Shown: positions 11,832-20,189 of the stretch, piece by piece
Layout: each line of letters opens with the position of its first letter
How positions within the stretch are numbered: position 1 is the first letter of the stretch
Assembly: GCF_964340395.1 (NCBI RefSeq)
Contig: NC_135564.1
Location: forward strand, 18,895,819-18,959,818
Origin: Glandiceps talaboti
Taxonomy: Eukaryota > Hemichordata > Enteropneusta > Spengelidae
DNA: 64,000 bases
Direction: 5' to 3'
Notes under the pieces: model-generated
The model's input: only the letters and a program-made list of their open reading frames with translations
Databases searched by the model: none
Told to the model about the DNA's origin: nothing
Translations under genes and position numbers: made by a program

Positions 11832-13786
11832 AAGCAACAACAACAGAATTATCATTAAGTACTCAGTGTTTTGAAGTGGCTTCCCTTTCCCCCACCTTAG
11901 AGTATTGAGCGTAATTGAAACTAATTATAACACTAACAATGTTATTTAATATTTTATCATTGAGACATGTCATAGCACAAATCTTAAAGATGCACTAGCT
12001 GTAACATGGGTATTATTTTTTCAGACAACTAACAATATATTCACTGCAAATGGATAAAATGCAAGTAATTAGACATTGCCCATGTCAATTAGAGGTATAT
12101 TTTATATATAAGTAGTATAGTAATAAGTTGAAATCGTAATTCATTTGAAGTGTTGATTTTTGGGTGTGGTCCCCAAAATCAATTTGATTGGACAAATTAC
12201 TATACTGTGTGTACTGCTACAGAAAGCATATTGAATCACAGGTGATTCAATACTGCAGCTGTTCAGGATGTATGATATTATGTTTAAGTCATTAGATCGA
12301 ACAAACAGTTTCAAAAATGTTCCAATTTCAGCTAGTGCAGCTTTAAAAAAATTACGAAATTATGATGGCGTATACTAACCTACACAGTCACTGCTGTCAG
12401 AACTTTCACTGTCACATATATTTGCATTGCCTTATCAAATAGAAACGGACATCATTGGTAAAATAAGTCATTGATATGCTTGGTTCAGTGCGAACCAATA
12501 CTATGAATGAAAACATCTCCAAACTTATAATCACTACGGTATCAGTTACACTGGCAATTTACTTTGAGTTTAATATTTCAATCACTATACTAGAAAAACA
12601 CCTGTTGATTAGGTATGAGTACATTGTACTACATTCAGACTAAGGTAAACCCGTGTCAAGGTCTAGACCATGTAAATAATTAGTTGTTTTTTTTGCCTCG
12701 TCTTCTGAGAAGACTAAATTTGATATAATTTTATAGGTATCTAAATAAGTGTTTATTAAGGGTGGAAGTTGACAAAAGTTTATCTGAATTTATTCAATTA
12801 ATACAGTAAATATGCTTATGCAATATACAGCAGACAATTTAAAAATATTCAAACATATGTTCATCTATTATTTTGCGTTTAGCTTTAAATAACGACTTTT
12901 ACTTGTTTTACTGTTCTCCGATTTGGATCATGGTAAGTCGAAATTTCCATTAGCAAAACCCAAAACATATGAGGGCGTGTTAATGTTTATTTAGTCAGTA
13001 GATAGGTGAAGAAAATAACTAAATGTAAGGGATATATTTGAACCATTTACCTGCACAATATGCATAGTAACATTCAGTAGGTACAGCAAGGTTGTATACG
13101 TAGAAGTCACCGCAGTTCTTTATTTGTATCGTGTCAGACCATCCACAACAGTTTGGTTCATCCTCACTGGCACAAACCTTACGGGATACAGTGCCGTCTG
13201 CCTCCGAAGGATGGCTTCCATTGATCCATATTGGGTCATGTGTTCCACACGTATATGGTTCTACACAGTGTGTTGGAATGTTTCCCCCTACCAGACTAGC
13301 AAATCTATACCAAGTCGAGGAAGAGAGACTGACGTCACATATCCATTTCGAAGCGGACGATGGTTGAAGATAGCTTGTTGATCTCCTGTAGTCAGTAATG
13401 TTGACATATGTTGAACATGGGTCAGAAGTAGAAGCAGCGAATCCTTAACATAATGAATCCCCATATGAAAAACAAAACAATGCAGAAGTGAATACATTTA
13501 CTCAATACTAGATTGATTTAATGTAAGAAATACTTTTCATTCTCTGTAATTAAACTGTGGTTTTAGTGTTCATAGTTCATCTGTTTTCAACTTATTTGAT
13601 GTTTTCAATCTCTACTTTTATCGTTAGCAGGTAACGATATATCGCGTTTTTGTACTAAATACAAAATAATTATTTGCTGTAAATGTTATTAAATATTGTG
13701 TATGGCAATTTTTATGGCGTAAACTTACCTATGTTAGCAAGGAAAAAACAGAACTTGACATATGTATGAAGCTTTTCTTGTGTCAT
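464..13786 (-). CDS. VWDE-like: VWDE-like secreted protein gene, 5' thirteen coding exons (gene continues beyond left edge)
   Basis: A spliced gene for a secreted multidomain protein of the von Willebrand factor D and EGF-domain type. Coding exons in transcript order: 13786-13729, 13443-13051, 12430-12380, 11449-11199, 11048-10959, 9737-9654, 8880-8748, 8485-8265, 7967-7897, 6359-6293, 5846-5625, 1701-1496, 881-464. Every intron is GT-AG and all phases match (1,1,1,0,0,0,1,0,2,0,0,2,0), giving 755 uninterrupted codons. Domain order: signal peptide (residues 1 to about 24), D8C-type domain (about 28-150), linker region, VWD domain (about 436-616), post-VWD cysteine region. The last donor (GTATTT at 463) is followed by nothing recognisable, so EGF repeats and the C-terminus are presumed off the left edge. 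No stops or frameshifts were seen, which suggests a live gene. Family and domain names are from recognition of motifs, not a search. Confidence 0.88.
1008..1452 (-). repeat. tRNA-derived SINE-like element in VWDE-like intron
   Basis: On the minus strand the element starts with a tRNA-like head: A box TGGTGTAGTGGTTAGAGC (1443-1426) and B box GGTTCGAAGCC (1384-1374), about 40 nt apart. A T-rich break and an unrelated ~350-bp body follow. The acceptor arms pair only partly (CCCG with CGGG), so it is not a clean tRNA gene. The 3' limit near 1008 is a guess. Confidence 0.6.
1496..1701 (-). CDS. VWDE-like: VWDE-like exon 12: end of VWD domain
   Basis: A 206-nt exon, phase 0 to 2. It encodes DDYGETGGLCGLFDGDPSND, the invariant VWD CGxxDG/ND calcium-binding motif, and ends with ADSWR. 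The acceptor is CCCAG at 1703-1702. Open frame upstream of that acceptor is intronic read-through. Confidence 0.92.
1885..1932 (-). repeat. Inverted partial satellite unit at array edge
   Basis: This ~48-bp stretch is the reverse complement of the first half of the 97-bp unit (TTTATAGC...GTATACTGTTTCATTTG). A 50-bp unique spacer separates it from the direct array, so the left edge can fold as a hairpin. Confidence 0.9.
1982..4690 (+). repeat. 97-bp tandem satellite, about 28 copies
   Basis: The unit of about 97 bp begins GAAACAGTATACTTTTACAC and ends CATTGCATTAGCAAAT. Copies are nearly identical. Recurrent variants are CAGT/CCGT, TTGATATG/TTGATGTG and GAGTG...GAAAGTGC (the last in the first copy and again near 4450). 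The array lies wholly in the intron between VWDE-like exons 12 and 11. Confidence 0.97.
4895..5360 (+). repeat. Dispersed repeat copy related to 21.4-22.3 kb
   Basis: Shares blocks with 21405-22270: ACCAATCTCG, TGCAGATATG.AGGCGTAT, the CCCCCTTGTAAACAA block, GTCGCAGGT.ACGTAT and GTTCCACAT.TTGCT, in the same order. Both contain partial self-complementary arms around TTTGGCAAATAAC. It lies in the same VWDE-like intron as the satellite. Confidence 0.8.
5625..5846 (-). CDS. VWDE-like: VWDE-like exon 11: VWD domain
   Basis: A 222-nt phase 0-0 exon encoding VQNRVTECGKHGRTACNCGV, then a hydrophobic strand and IDYCAALK. It supplies the central cysteines and beta strands of the VWD fold. It is separated from exon 12 by a 3.9-kb intron that contains the 97-bp satellite. 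Confidence 0.85.
6293..6359 (-). CDS. VWDE-like: VWDE-like exon 10: VWD domain
   Basis: A 67-nt exon, phase 2 to 0. It encodes LRFDYAGVGEFVLMKS, matching the 'G.F.Y.G.G.F.L' strand that follows the FDG motif of VWD domains. Donor GTAGGT. Confidence 0.85.
7395..7770 (+). repeat. CACTC/CACTA pentanucleotide tract
   Basis: Degenerate 5-bp repeats: (CACTC)n at the left, then (CACTA)n with CACTG variants. A shorter related patch lies at 6700-6860. Long open frames here (STPLHSTPLHS) are artefacts of the period. Located in the intron between exons 10 and 9. Confidence 0.93.
7897..7967 (-). CDS. VWDE-like: VWDE-like exon 9: start of VWD domain
   Basis: A 71-nt exon, phase 0 to 2. It encodes KQCRSYGFTHYRTFDG, the canonical VWD opening (C-x-x-x-G-x-x-H-Y-x-T-F-D-G). 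It ends within the final Gly codon at a GTGAGT donor. Confidence 0.9.
8095..8182 (+). repeat. (CA)n/(CAGA)n microsatellite
   Basis: Imperfect CACACA/CAGACA tract in the intron preceding exon 9 in genomic order. Confidence 0.95.
8265..8485 (-). CDS. VWDE-like: VWDE-like exon 8
   Basis: A 221-nt exon, phase 1 to 0. It encodes ALISAEDCSVVINPEDW and continues to FIWNNYVVETIP. It completes the Cys-containing beta-rich segment that leads into the VWD domain. Acceptor TATAG, donor CCA|GTAAG. Confidence 0.85.
8535..8654 (+). repeat. Adjoining (GAT)n and (ACC)n trinucleotide tracts
   Basis: About 20 GAT units run directly into about 18 ACC/CCA units with only ~8 bp between. Lies in the VWDE-like intron between exons 8 and 7. 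Confidence 0.95.
8748..8880 (-). CDS. VWDE-like: VWDE-like exon 7
   Basis: A 133-nt exon, phase 0 to 1, with acceptor TTCAG and donor GTGGGT. It encodes LLSETSPIILEENAGPEP followed by a Cys-bearing strand (VECTVPVLCKTSNACHLK). Confidence 0.8.
9179..9424. mobile_element. MITE-like element with 16-bp perfect terminal inverted repeats
   Basis: GAATAGGGAACTTGCA at 9179-9194 is the exact reverse complement of 9409-9424. Similarity continues imperfectly inward for about 9 more bases. At 246 bp it has no coding capacity. Lies in the VWDE-like intron between exons 7 and 6. Confidence 0.75.
9654..9737 (-). CDS. VWDE-like: VWDE-like exon 6
   Basis: An 84-nt phase 0-0 exon (acceptor CACAG, donor GTAAGT) encoding VSCRARAYTVNSDRSPW and ending NAYFAGIR. 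The CRARA..SNAYFAGI pattern is typical of the region between the beta-sandwich and VWD domain in this family. Confidence 0.8.
9840..10680 (+). repeat. Dispersed ~850-bp repeat, copy 1 (partner at 60113-60955)
   Basis: Co-linear with 60113-60955 (CTGAGTTCAAAAAAG, CATTGCCATGGTTACC, TGGATAGCTGTTTCCA, ACTGTATATTATTGTTTGTAC). Each copy also has two internal half-repeats starting at GAGTTCAAAAAAG, about 350 bp apart. No coding frame. Confidence 0.9.
10959..11048 (-). CDS. VWDE-like: VWDE-like exon 5
   Basis: A 90-nt phase 0-0 exon (acceptor TCTAG, donor GTTGGT) encoding KLDASIHFSNYKALINNN and continuing NVTVESVSLLK. It joins exon 4 in frame, with phase 0 on both sides. Confidence 0.65.
11199..11449 (-). 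CDS. VWDE-like: VWDE-like exon 4: pre-VWD beta-sandwich-like region, first part
   Basis: A 251-nt exon, phase 1 to 0. It encodes PYPSMSGDPKLEGPLINH, then YFKCTVQF and VKFEVQWLFD. The alternating hydrophobic pattern and single core Cys resemble the Ig/beta-sandwich-like segment that precedes the VWD domain in VWDE proteins. The donor is ATA|GTGAGT. Confidence 0.8.
11779..11842 (+). repeat. (ACA)n trinucleotide microsatellite
   Basis: About 18 CAA/ACA units plus an interrupted tail, in the intron between VWDE-like exons 4 and 3. Confidence 0.95.
11984..12346. mobile_element. MITE with TTAAAG-bounded terminal inverted repeats
   Basis: Left end TTAAAGATGCACTAGCTG and right end CAGCTAGTGCAGCTTTAA are inverted repeats with one mismatch. 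The 363-bp element is non-coding. Its interior contains two further palindromes (TTGATTTTTGGG..CCCCAAAATCAA and GAATCACAGGTGATTC). Lies in the intron between exons 4 and 3. Confidence 0.8.
12380..12430 (-). CDS. VWDE-like: VWDE-like exon 3: short Ser/Asp-rich linker
   Basis: A 51-nt phase 1-1 micro-exon encoding ANICDSESSDSSDCV between an AAG acceptor and a GTTAGT donor. The two cysteines and acidic-serine run look like a spacer between D8C and the following region. Confidence 0.7.
   Translation of the reverse strand, partial: AMQIYVTVKVLTAVTV
13051..13443 (-). CDS. VWDE-like: VWDE-like exon 2: D8C-type cysteine domain
   Basis: A 393-nt exon, phase 1 to phase 1, with no stops. It encodes the D8C signature: DPCSTY at the start, WYRF, then PTHCVEPYTCGTH, WINGSHP, NCCGW and CGDFYVYNL, ending ECYYAYC. 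This eight-cysteine module occurs in uromodulin/GP2/OIT3 proteins and at the N-terminus of many invertebrate VWDE-like proteins. An exon that encodes a whole module with symmetric phases fits exon shuffling. Confidence 0.9.
13729..13786 (-). CDS. VWDE-like: VWDE-like exon 1: start codon and signal peptide
   Basis: ATG at 13786. It encodes MTQEKLHTYVKFCFFLANI, a basic N-region followed by a hydrophobic core, and ends in phase 1 at a GTAAGT donor. The next exon continues G-FAAS, a plausible cleavage region. Upstream, a good acceptor (pyrimidine-rich, ending TTTCAG at about 13829) suggests a separate 5' UTR exon. Confidence 0.82.
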
Positions 13787-13829
13787 TGTAGAACTTGCCG
13801 ATCCAGATATCCCAGGTAGGTATACTGAA

Positions 13830-15450
13830 AGATCAATTAGTAATTCTTAGTTTTTCTTCTCCTGATTGTACGAATACCAGGAAAACGTTTTGAATGAACC
13901 TAAAACCTTTGGAATAAATCTTGTTTCTTAATCAGTAACAAAATTCTAAATAGTGTAATGTTTGATGTCAACATCTATCTTGTTATATTGTTACCTCGTA
14001 TCAAGTAGCATAACTAACATTAAATTGATAAAATACAATAAAGAAAGCAACTGTTTGCCTTCAATATTACACTTCAATGTAAAACACACGTACGATGTGT
14101 TGTTACCTTGTAGCTTTGTGAAGCTTCACTTGAGGTGTAAGTAGTCTTGTAGTAAGACCAGGATCTGCGCTCGGAATGTTGCCAAACAAAAGTCGGGGAT
14201 GACTGCATCCCTGTTTCGCAGAGGTACACTCGGGCAAACCCTCGACAGGACCAAATGTTTTGCTATGTGACCTATGATTGCTTTTAAAATGGCCACAGTA
14301 TCTAGCAGCCAGTGTATGCTGCCTTACACAAAACTCATGCATAGGGGCAGTGTCATTTAGAAAGTGACGCACAAGAAACGTAATTCCTTCGTTTTAGTTT
14401 AAAGTACCCCTACTCCCGAAATGGGAAAATGAACGACCTGTCCTATGTACCTACTTTATATGCACCATGATATCACTAAAAACGAGAAACTCACTTTGCA
14501 ATGATTAAGAAACATATTACAATCTCTGCAAAACGTACTTTCAATGGAAAATTGTATTTACCTGTCCTCATTTTTTTATAGTCTTCATATTGTCTTTATA
14601 GTTTTTTCCGCACTTTTTCTTAATTTATGCTTGCATGCAAGCACGCTTGTTGATTTTCACAACTGCATGGCTCAGGTAAAACATACACTGCATCAGGATG
14701 GCGATGTATGTTCAAGTCTCATGTGAAAAAAACGAACCGATCTCTTCAGAAAAACTAAAACTATTGTTGAATATTTGTTTTAGACCATTGAAATTCTGAT
14801 TGTAACAAATTTAACATTGATAACAGGATTTAAGCAACATCATCAGTCAATCGATCAACTTGTTGTGAATGCCGAAATAAATGTTCGTAATAAATCATGC
14901 TATTTGCGAGACCTGAGAATACTCGTCAAATAGGTGACACTGCATCGGTAATGTTAAGTTTAAGGTTTATTTATTATCCAAAAAATCATTTTCTATTTTT
15001 TAATATTCAATGGCGATGTGCCTAAAATGGGGTTTTGAGGAACGGTAAAACAATCAGGCAAATAGAGGTAAAAACGACAAACTGGTTAAAATAATGACAA
15101 AATGGTTAAAATGACAACTTAGTAACACGCACACAGTAATAAATCAATACACATTTTCACAGCAGCAATTTAATTGAAAAAAGTGTAAAGTGCACATGTT
15201 CTCTCGATTGACTCATTTATTATGAAGATAACAAAGTATACACGTAGTAAGAATGGAAATCAATCATCACCCCTGCACTGGTTGTCAAGTAAACAAAATG
15301 AATAAAATGGAATTTGCAATAAACGTTGAGAACGGATTTCAATGCATTCTCTGTGGATTGAATTAACGTGTATCATCGAAGGCAAATTTTAACACGTACC
15401 GATGACTTTCCATAACCTGTGTTACTCGAAGTTTTTATTGGCAATTCCGA
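13830..15450. other. Intergenic stretch, no supported gene
   Basis: AT-rich sequence upstream of the VWDE-like start and before the retrotransposon fragment. The minus-strand reading at 14103-14372 has no recognisable domain. The VWDE-like promoter is presumably in the first few hundred bases, but I see no convincing core element. Confidence 0.5.
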
Positions 15451-15497
15451 CAACTACTTATCAACGTCACATGACAAGTATCAACAGTACATTTAAG

Positions 15498-15861
15498 CCA
15501 TTTGAACTTCACATTGATGCAAGTTTCTCAGGTTTAGGTGCTGTACTTGTACCAAGGAGAAGGAAAGGAGAAGCGAGTCATTATCTATGCAAGTCGTGGT
15601 CTGTCAAGAAGTGAGAAGAATTATCCAGCTCACAAGCTAGAATTTCTAGCATTGAAATGGGCAGTCACTAAAAAATTCCATGACTACCTTTATGGCAACA
15701 AGTTTACAGTGGTGACGGATAATAACCCGTTAACCTATGTCAACAAGTCTGCAAAACTAGATGCTACAGGTCACCGTTGGGTAGCAGCATTGACCACCTA
15801 TGACTTCAGACTGATGTACCGACCAGGAACTCAGAACAATGATGCTGATGGTCTTTCCAGA
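15498..15861 (+). pseudogene. Gypsy RNase H domain
   Basis: Starts at PFELHIDASFSGLGAVL (catalytic Asp in HIDAS), shifts frame near 15550, then IIYASRGLSRSEKNYPAHK with the catalytic Glu in KLEFLALKWAV and the Asp in VVTDNNPLTYV. It ends at YRPGTQNNDADGLSR, the usual end of this domain. Confidence 0.93.
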
Positions 15862-16119
15862 CAACACCAGAAGACAACATCAGAAGTGACTGAGACTGAA
15901 ATGACGGCTACCACAATGCAAGAAGATAAGGAAAAACTGATTTCTGTACCAGTAGAAGTGGTAACAGCTGTGTGTCAGACTCAACAGACAAATCGAAATG
16001 GTTGGATAGATGCAATTGGATGTTACAGTGCAGCAATAACATCGTCATTGAATGAACCTCCACCTATGCTAGGAACACAGGCATTGCCAGCTGTAACTAT
16101 GCAGGAATGGAAGAAATGA

Positions 16120-17012
16120 CAGAGAGCAGACCCAGTGATAGGACGTCTGTATCAGTATAAAGAACAGAAGAAGTTACCAACTAAAACAGAGAAATCGAAA
16201 GAACCAGTTGCAGTGATTAGTGAATTGAAGGAATGGAGTAAGTTATGTTTTCGTCAAGCGGTACTGTATTGCAAGAGAATGAGACATAATGGACAATGGT
16301 TGTATCAACTGGTGTTACCAAGCAGGTTTCGGGGAACTGCACTTGAAGGAGTTCATGATGACGTTGGTCACTTGGGACAAGAACGGACCCTGGAACTGCT
16401 ACGTAATCGATTCTATTGGCCATTTATTTCCAAAGATGTAGAACAGAAAATAAAGACATGTGAACGATGTACTTGATGAAAGCTCCAGACTACTCTGCAA
16501 AGGACTGCTCCATTGGTAAATGTTCAAACAACACAACCCATGGAGCTAGTATGTATCTACTACTTGACTATTGCAGATGGTAAGGGAGGTGTTGGAAACA
16601 TCCTGGTTATTACGGACAACTTCACTCGATATGCTGTTGCAATCCCTACAACCAGCCAGAAAGCCAAACCAACAGCAGAGCACTTGTATAAACACTTCCT
16701 AGTACACTACGGTGTCCCAAGAGACTGCACTCTGACCAAGGCAGGGACTTTGAAGCCAAAGTGATAAAGCAGCTCTGTGAATTCACCTGAATACAGAAGA
16801 CCTGAACCACCCCCAGGGTAACGGACAATGTGAGAGGTTCAATCGCACACTGATTGATATGCTAGGTACGTTGTCTAAGGAACAGAAGGTTAAGTGGAGC
16901 AAGTATGTGGCACCATTGGTACACGCCTACAATTGCACCTGCAATGATAGCACTAGCTTTGCTCCATATTATCTGATGTACGGGCGACACCCCAGATTAC
17001 CCATCGATGTGC
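16120..17012 (+). pseudogene. Gypsy HHCC zinc finger and integrase core
   Basis: The zinc finger reads HDDVGHLGQERTLELL, then FYWPFISKDV and CERC, followed by tandem stops. In the core, the position expected for the first catalytic Asp reads Tyr (MELVCIYYLTI). The second Asp (SDQGRDF) is only reached after a frameshift near 16735. The catalytic Glu lies in NGQCERFNRTL. The target-capture strand AYNCTCNDSTSFAPYYLMYG follows. Enzymatically dead by these criteria. Confidence 0.92.
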
Positions 17013-17031
17013 ATAGCCGGAGGACTCACCG

Positions 17032-18148
17032 TTGGAAGGATACGACAAGTACATAGAGGAGATGCGGAATCGACTGAAAGTATCATACGAGTTGGCGACC
17101 AAGAATGCAAGGAAGACAGCAGACAAAAACAAGAAGAGATATGACAAGAATGTGACAGAAGCAGTACTTGAACCTGGAGATATTGTTCTGGTAAAGAATG
17201 TGAACCTTAGAGGTAAACACAAAATTGCAGACAGCTGGGAGTCACAGCAGTACAGAGTGGTTAGGAGAACCCACAAATACATACCTGCCTATGTAGTCAA
17301 GTCTGAAGGACCTGGTGGGAGAGAGAAAACTCTGCATAGGAATTTATTGTTACCCTGCAGTTCGCTACCAATTCCATACACAAAACGACCATTGAAACTA
17401 CCAAGAGATAAACCAGAAATTGTTTCTAGTACAGAAAGACAAGGAGCCAGGCAAGAGTCGAGGAGAAATGTGAATAGAAGAAACAGATGAAGATGATGTT
17501 ATACTTGATTTTCCAATTATAATTACATCTACATCAAGGAGATGAGATGAAACTAGAAGACAGAAAATTACAGGTATGGAGCTTGGTAAGGAAAGTGCAG
17601 TATCTATTCCATCTTCACTATCTGTAGAGACGATTAGAAGAAGTCATGCTGAAGAAGAAAGATCAGAGACAGAGGGAGAAATGCAGAACGTCAGAAGAGA
17701 AGTCACTGATTCAACCTTAGAAAGTGGTCAGAGTATTGAATCACCTACTAAAGACAGCACTAGTGCCATGTCAGCTGATGCACCAGAATTCATACCAAGA
17801 ACTGTAAGTTCTAAGATGGAAGAATCAGAAATTGAAGCCCAACAGACAGATACACCAGAAATGGAAGTGACTACAACAGATTGAATGAGTGTGGAAATAA
17901 TGAAATCGGAAAACGAATCTGATGAGAGAACTCTACCCAGGAGATCTACTAGAATAAGACGACCATCTGACAGACTGACCAATGCAAAGATATGTCAAAA
18001 GGATGGTGAGAATGAAATGGTAAAAGACCTGAAGACTATATTTGCAGAACAGCAGAACTTGATAGTGGGGATCTATTTGTCAACCTCTGTGGGAGAGACA
18101 GCAGAATGGACATACCCAACACTGGGTTGGAGGCAACTTAGATGGTAA
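17032..18148 (+). pseudogene. Gypsy integrase C-terminal GPY/F module and basic tail
   Basis: LEPGDIVLVKNVNLRGKHKI then a WESQQYRVV-type strand and GREKTLHRNLLLP match the GPY/F module of Ty3/gypsy integrases. A low-complexity acidic stretch follows, and then LPRRSTRIRRPSDRL, a tail commonly seen at the end of such polyproteins. Two stops and a shift lie in between. Confidence 0.85.
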
Positions 18149-18222
18149 CCTAAAGAGTATCTTTAAGAATGGTAAAATTGGTTGGTGAAGGTCGGGACGA
18201 TCTTTCCCGAAGCAGGGGAGTG

Positions 18223-20138
18223 TGTAACCAGATGATATAAACACACGTATTTGGAGCTCTATCGTGAGGGCGCCATTATTCGACCTAACTAAGGAACCCT
18301 GGGACTTGACCTTGGACGGTGGTCAGTTGTAACTTGTAGCTCGAACTTGGTGGAAGCACGCATGAAGCAGAGGAGACGCAAAGAATGGTAGGAGATATAG
18401 AAGTTAGAGAAAGACGAAAGCAGTGTTTGTAGACCGTGGTCTGTAGAAGAAGTGTGCCTGAGAGCCGAGGACGAAGAAAAGAATGTCAGGAGAGAGAGAA
18501 TTGGAGCTGAGAAGAAAAGACGCGTTGCTGAAACTACTGAGCTGAATTATGAAGTTAAATGGTACAGAGAGCTACTCGTCTGCAAGTACATGTATTTCTA
18601 CGCGTGTGGAGTGCACAGTGTTCAGTAAATTATTTATTTTGCCTGTAAATCTAATGACCATTGAATGAATTATTAGTCTGTATTTGATTCTTCTTACAGC
18701 TGACCTGAACTATGAATTAATTATACTGTCATTGAATACATTCATTCCATTGTGTAATTAATTAGTTTGTATTTGATTCCTGACACAGTTGATCTGAATG
18801 ATGAATTAATTATACTGTCATTGAATACATTAATTCCATTGTATAATTAATTATTCTGTATTGGATTCCTGACAGAGTTGATCTGAATGATGAATTAATT
18901 ATACTGTCATTGAATACATTAATTCCATTGCATAATTAATTAGTTTGTATTTGATTCCTGACACAGTTAATCTGAACGATGAATTAATTATATTGTCATT
19001 GAATACATTAATTGCATTGTATAATTAATTAGTTTGTGTTTGAATCCTGACACAGTTGATCTGAACTATGAATTAATTATACTGTCATTGAATACATTAA
19101 TTCCTTTGTATAATTAATTAGTTTGTATTTGATTCCTGACACAGTTGATCTGAATGATGAATTAATTATACTGTCATTGAATACATTAATTACATTGTAT
19201 AATTAATTATTCTGTATTGGATTCCTGACACAGTTGATCTGAACTATGAATTAATTATACTGTCATTGAATACATTAATTCCATTGCATAATTAATTAGT
19301 TTGTATTTGATTCCTGACACAGTTGATCTGAACGATGAATTAATTATATTGTCATTGAATACATTAATTGCATTGTATAATTAATTAGTTTGTGTTTGAA
19401 TCCTGACACAGTTGATCTGAACTATGAATTAATTATACTGCCACTGAATACATTAATCCCATTGAATAATTGATTAACTTTATTGTTTTTGTAATTCCTG
19501 ATTTCTGAGTTCGATCGTACAAGTTACTAACTTTAAATTATTGGGATACATTGATACTTGACCTCTGATTTTGAATACCTTGATTGGTGAATGAAGACTT
19601 TAGAACAATAATAGATTCTAGATTAAATTTATAGAGTGTTACGTGGGAATATTCCGAGTTTCCTACAGCTATACTAAGTATTTCATTGAAGCGTTGCATT
19701 CTAAATTGAGATTTTGACAAGCCAGTATCCTACCTCGACGAGACTCGGAATTCATTGGAAGTTAATTGAAGTAGATGTTAGAATTTATCGTATTTAACTG
19801 AAGTATTTGAATATTGAACTATTTATATACTTGGCATAAGTAATTAATCCATCAAAGCATACTGCCCAGTTGGATTACGATTAATTGATGACACTTATTG
19901 TATTTATTAGATGTTTGATGTATGTAATTGTATGCATTGAGTACTTTTTGTGTGTATTCGTATCTCTTGTGCCGATTGTAAATACAGATGTGAACATTGC
20001 AAACTCAGACTTTGTGTGGTTGTTGTTTCTTCATAACTGCATCCCAAACAAAGCCAACGGTGACACCTCAAGCCCCAATAGAAATTATTATATGCAACTG
20101 GTACTTGTTCATAGCTGGGCAACAGGAAATTGGTTACA
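18223..20138 (+). mobile_element. Probable 3' LTR of the gypsy element (about 1.9 kb)
   Basis: A purine-rich tract (GAAGCAGGGGAG, to 18220) immediately precedes TGTAACC at 18223. The inverted motif GGTTACA occurs at 20132-20138, giving a 7-bp TG...CA LTR boundary pair. The 5' LTR is not in the window, so the right boundary rests on this motif alone. The interior carries the 89-bp tandem array. Confidence 0.5.
18645..19475 (+). repeat. ~89-bp tandem repeat, about 9 copies
   Basis: GAATTAATTATACTGTCATTG recurs at about 18713, 18802, 18892, 18981, 19070, 19158, 19247, 19338 and 19426. Copies diverge by a few percent. Probably internal to the LTR. Confidence 0.95.
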
Positions 20139-20189
20139 CATGCATGCATTCATGTATGCCCTATGTATATTTTAGGATTAAGTTAAAAT

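Larger units (their letters stand above)
15480..18148 (+). pseudogene. pol: Ty3/gypsy retrotransposon pol fragment, 5'-truncated and mutated
   Basis: The 3' half of a Ty3/gypsy polyprotein: RNase H, HHCC zinc finger, integrase, GPY/F module and basic tail, in canonical order. Gag, protease and reverse transcriptase are absent, so the element is truncated just upstream of RNase H. Damage includes a frameshift near 15550, stops at about 16117 and 16474, a frameshift near 16735, a stop near 16789, further shifts to about 17030, and stops near 17488 and 17882. The copy is not functional. It stands alone in the intergenic region left of the duplication complex and is followed by a probable 3' LTR. 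Confidence 0.93.

Noticed and set aside
13124-13381. Plus-strand frames over the D8C exon
   Set aside because: Shadows of the minus-strand exon, which carries the domain signature and consistent splice sites.
14103-14372. Minus-strand 89-codon frame
   Set aside because: No domain and no splice context that joins the VWDE-like gene in phase.
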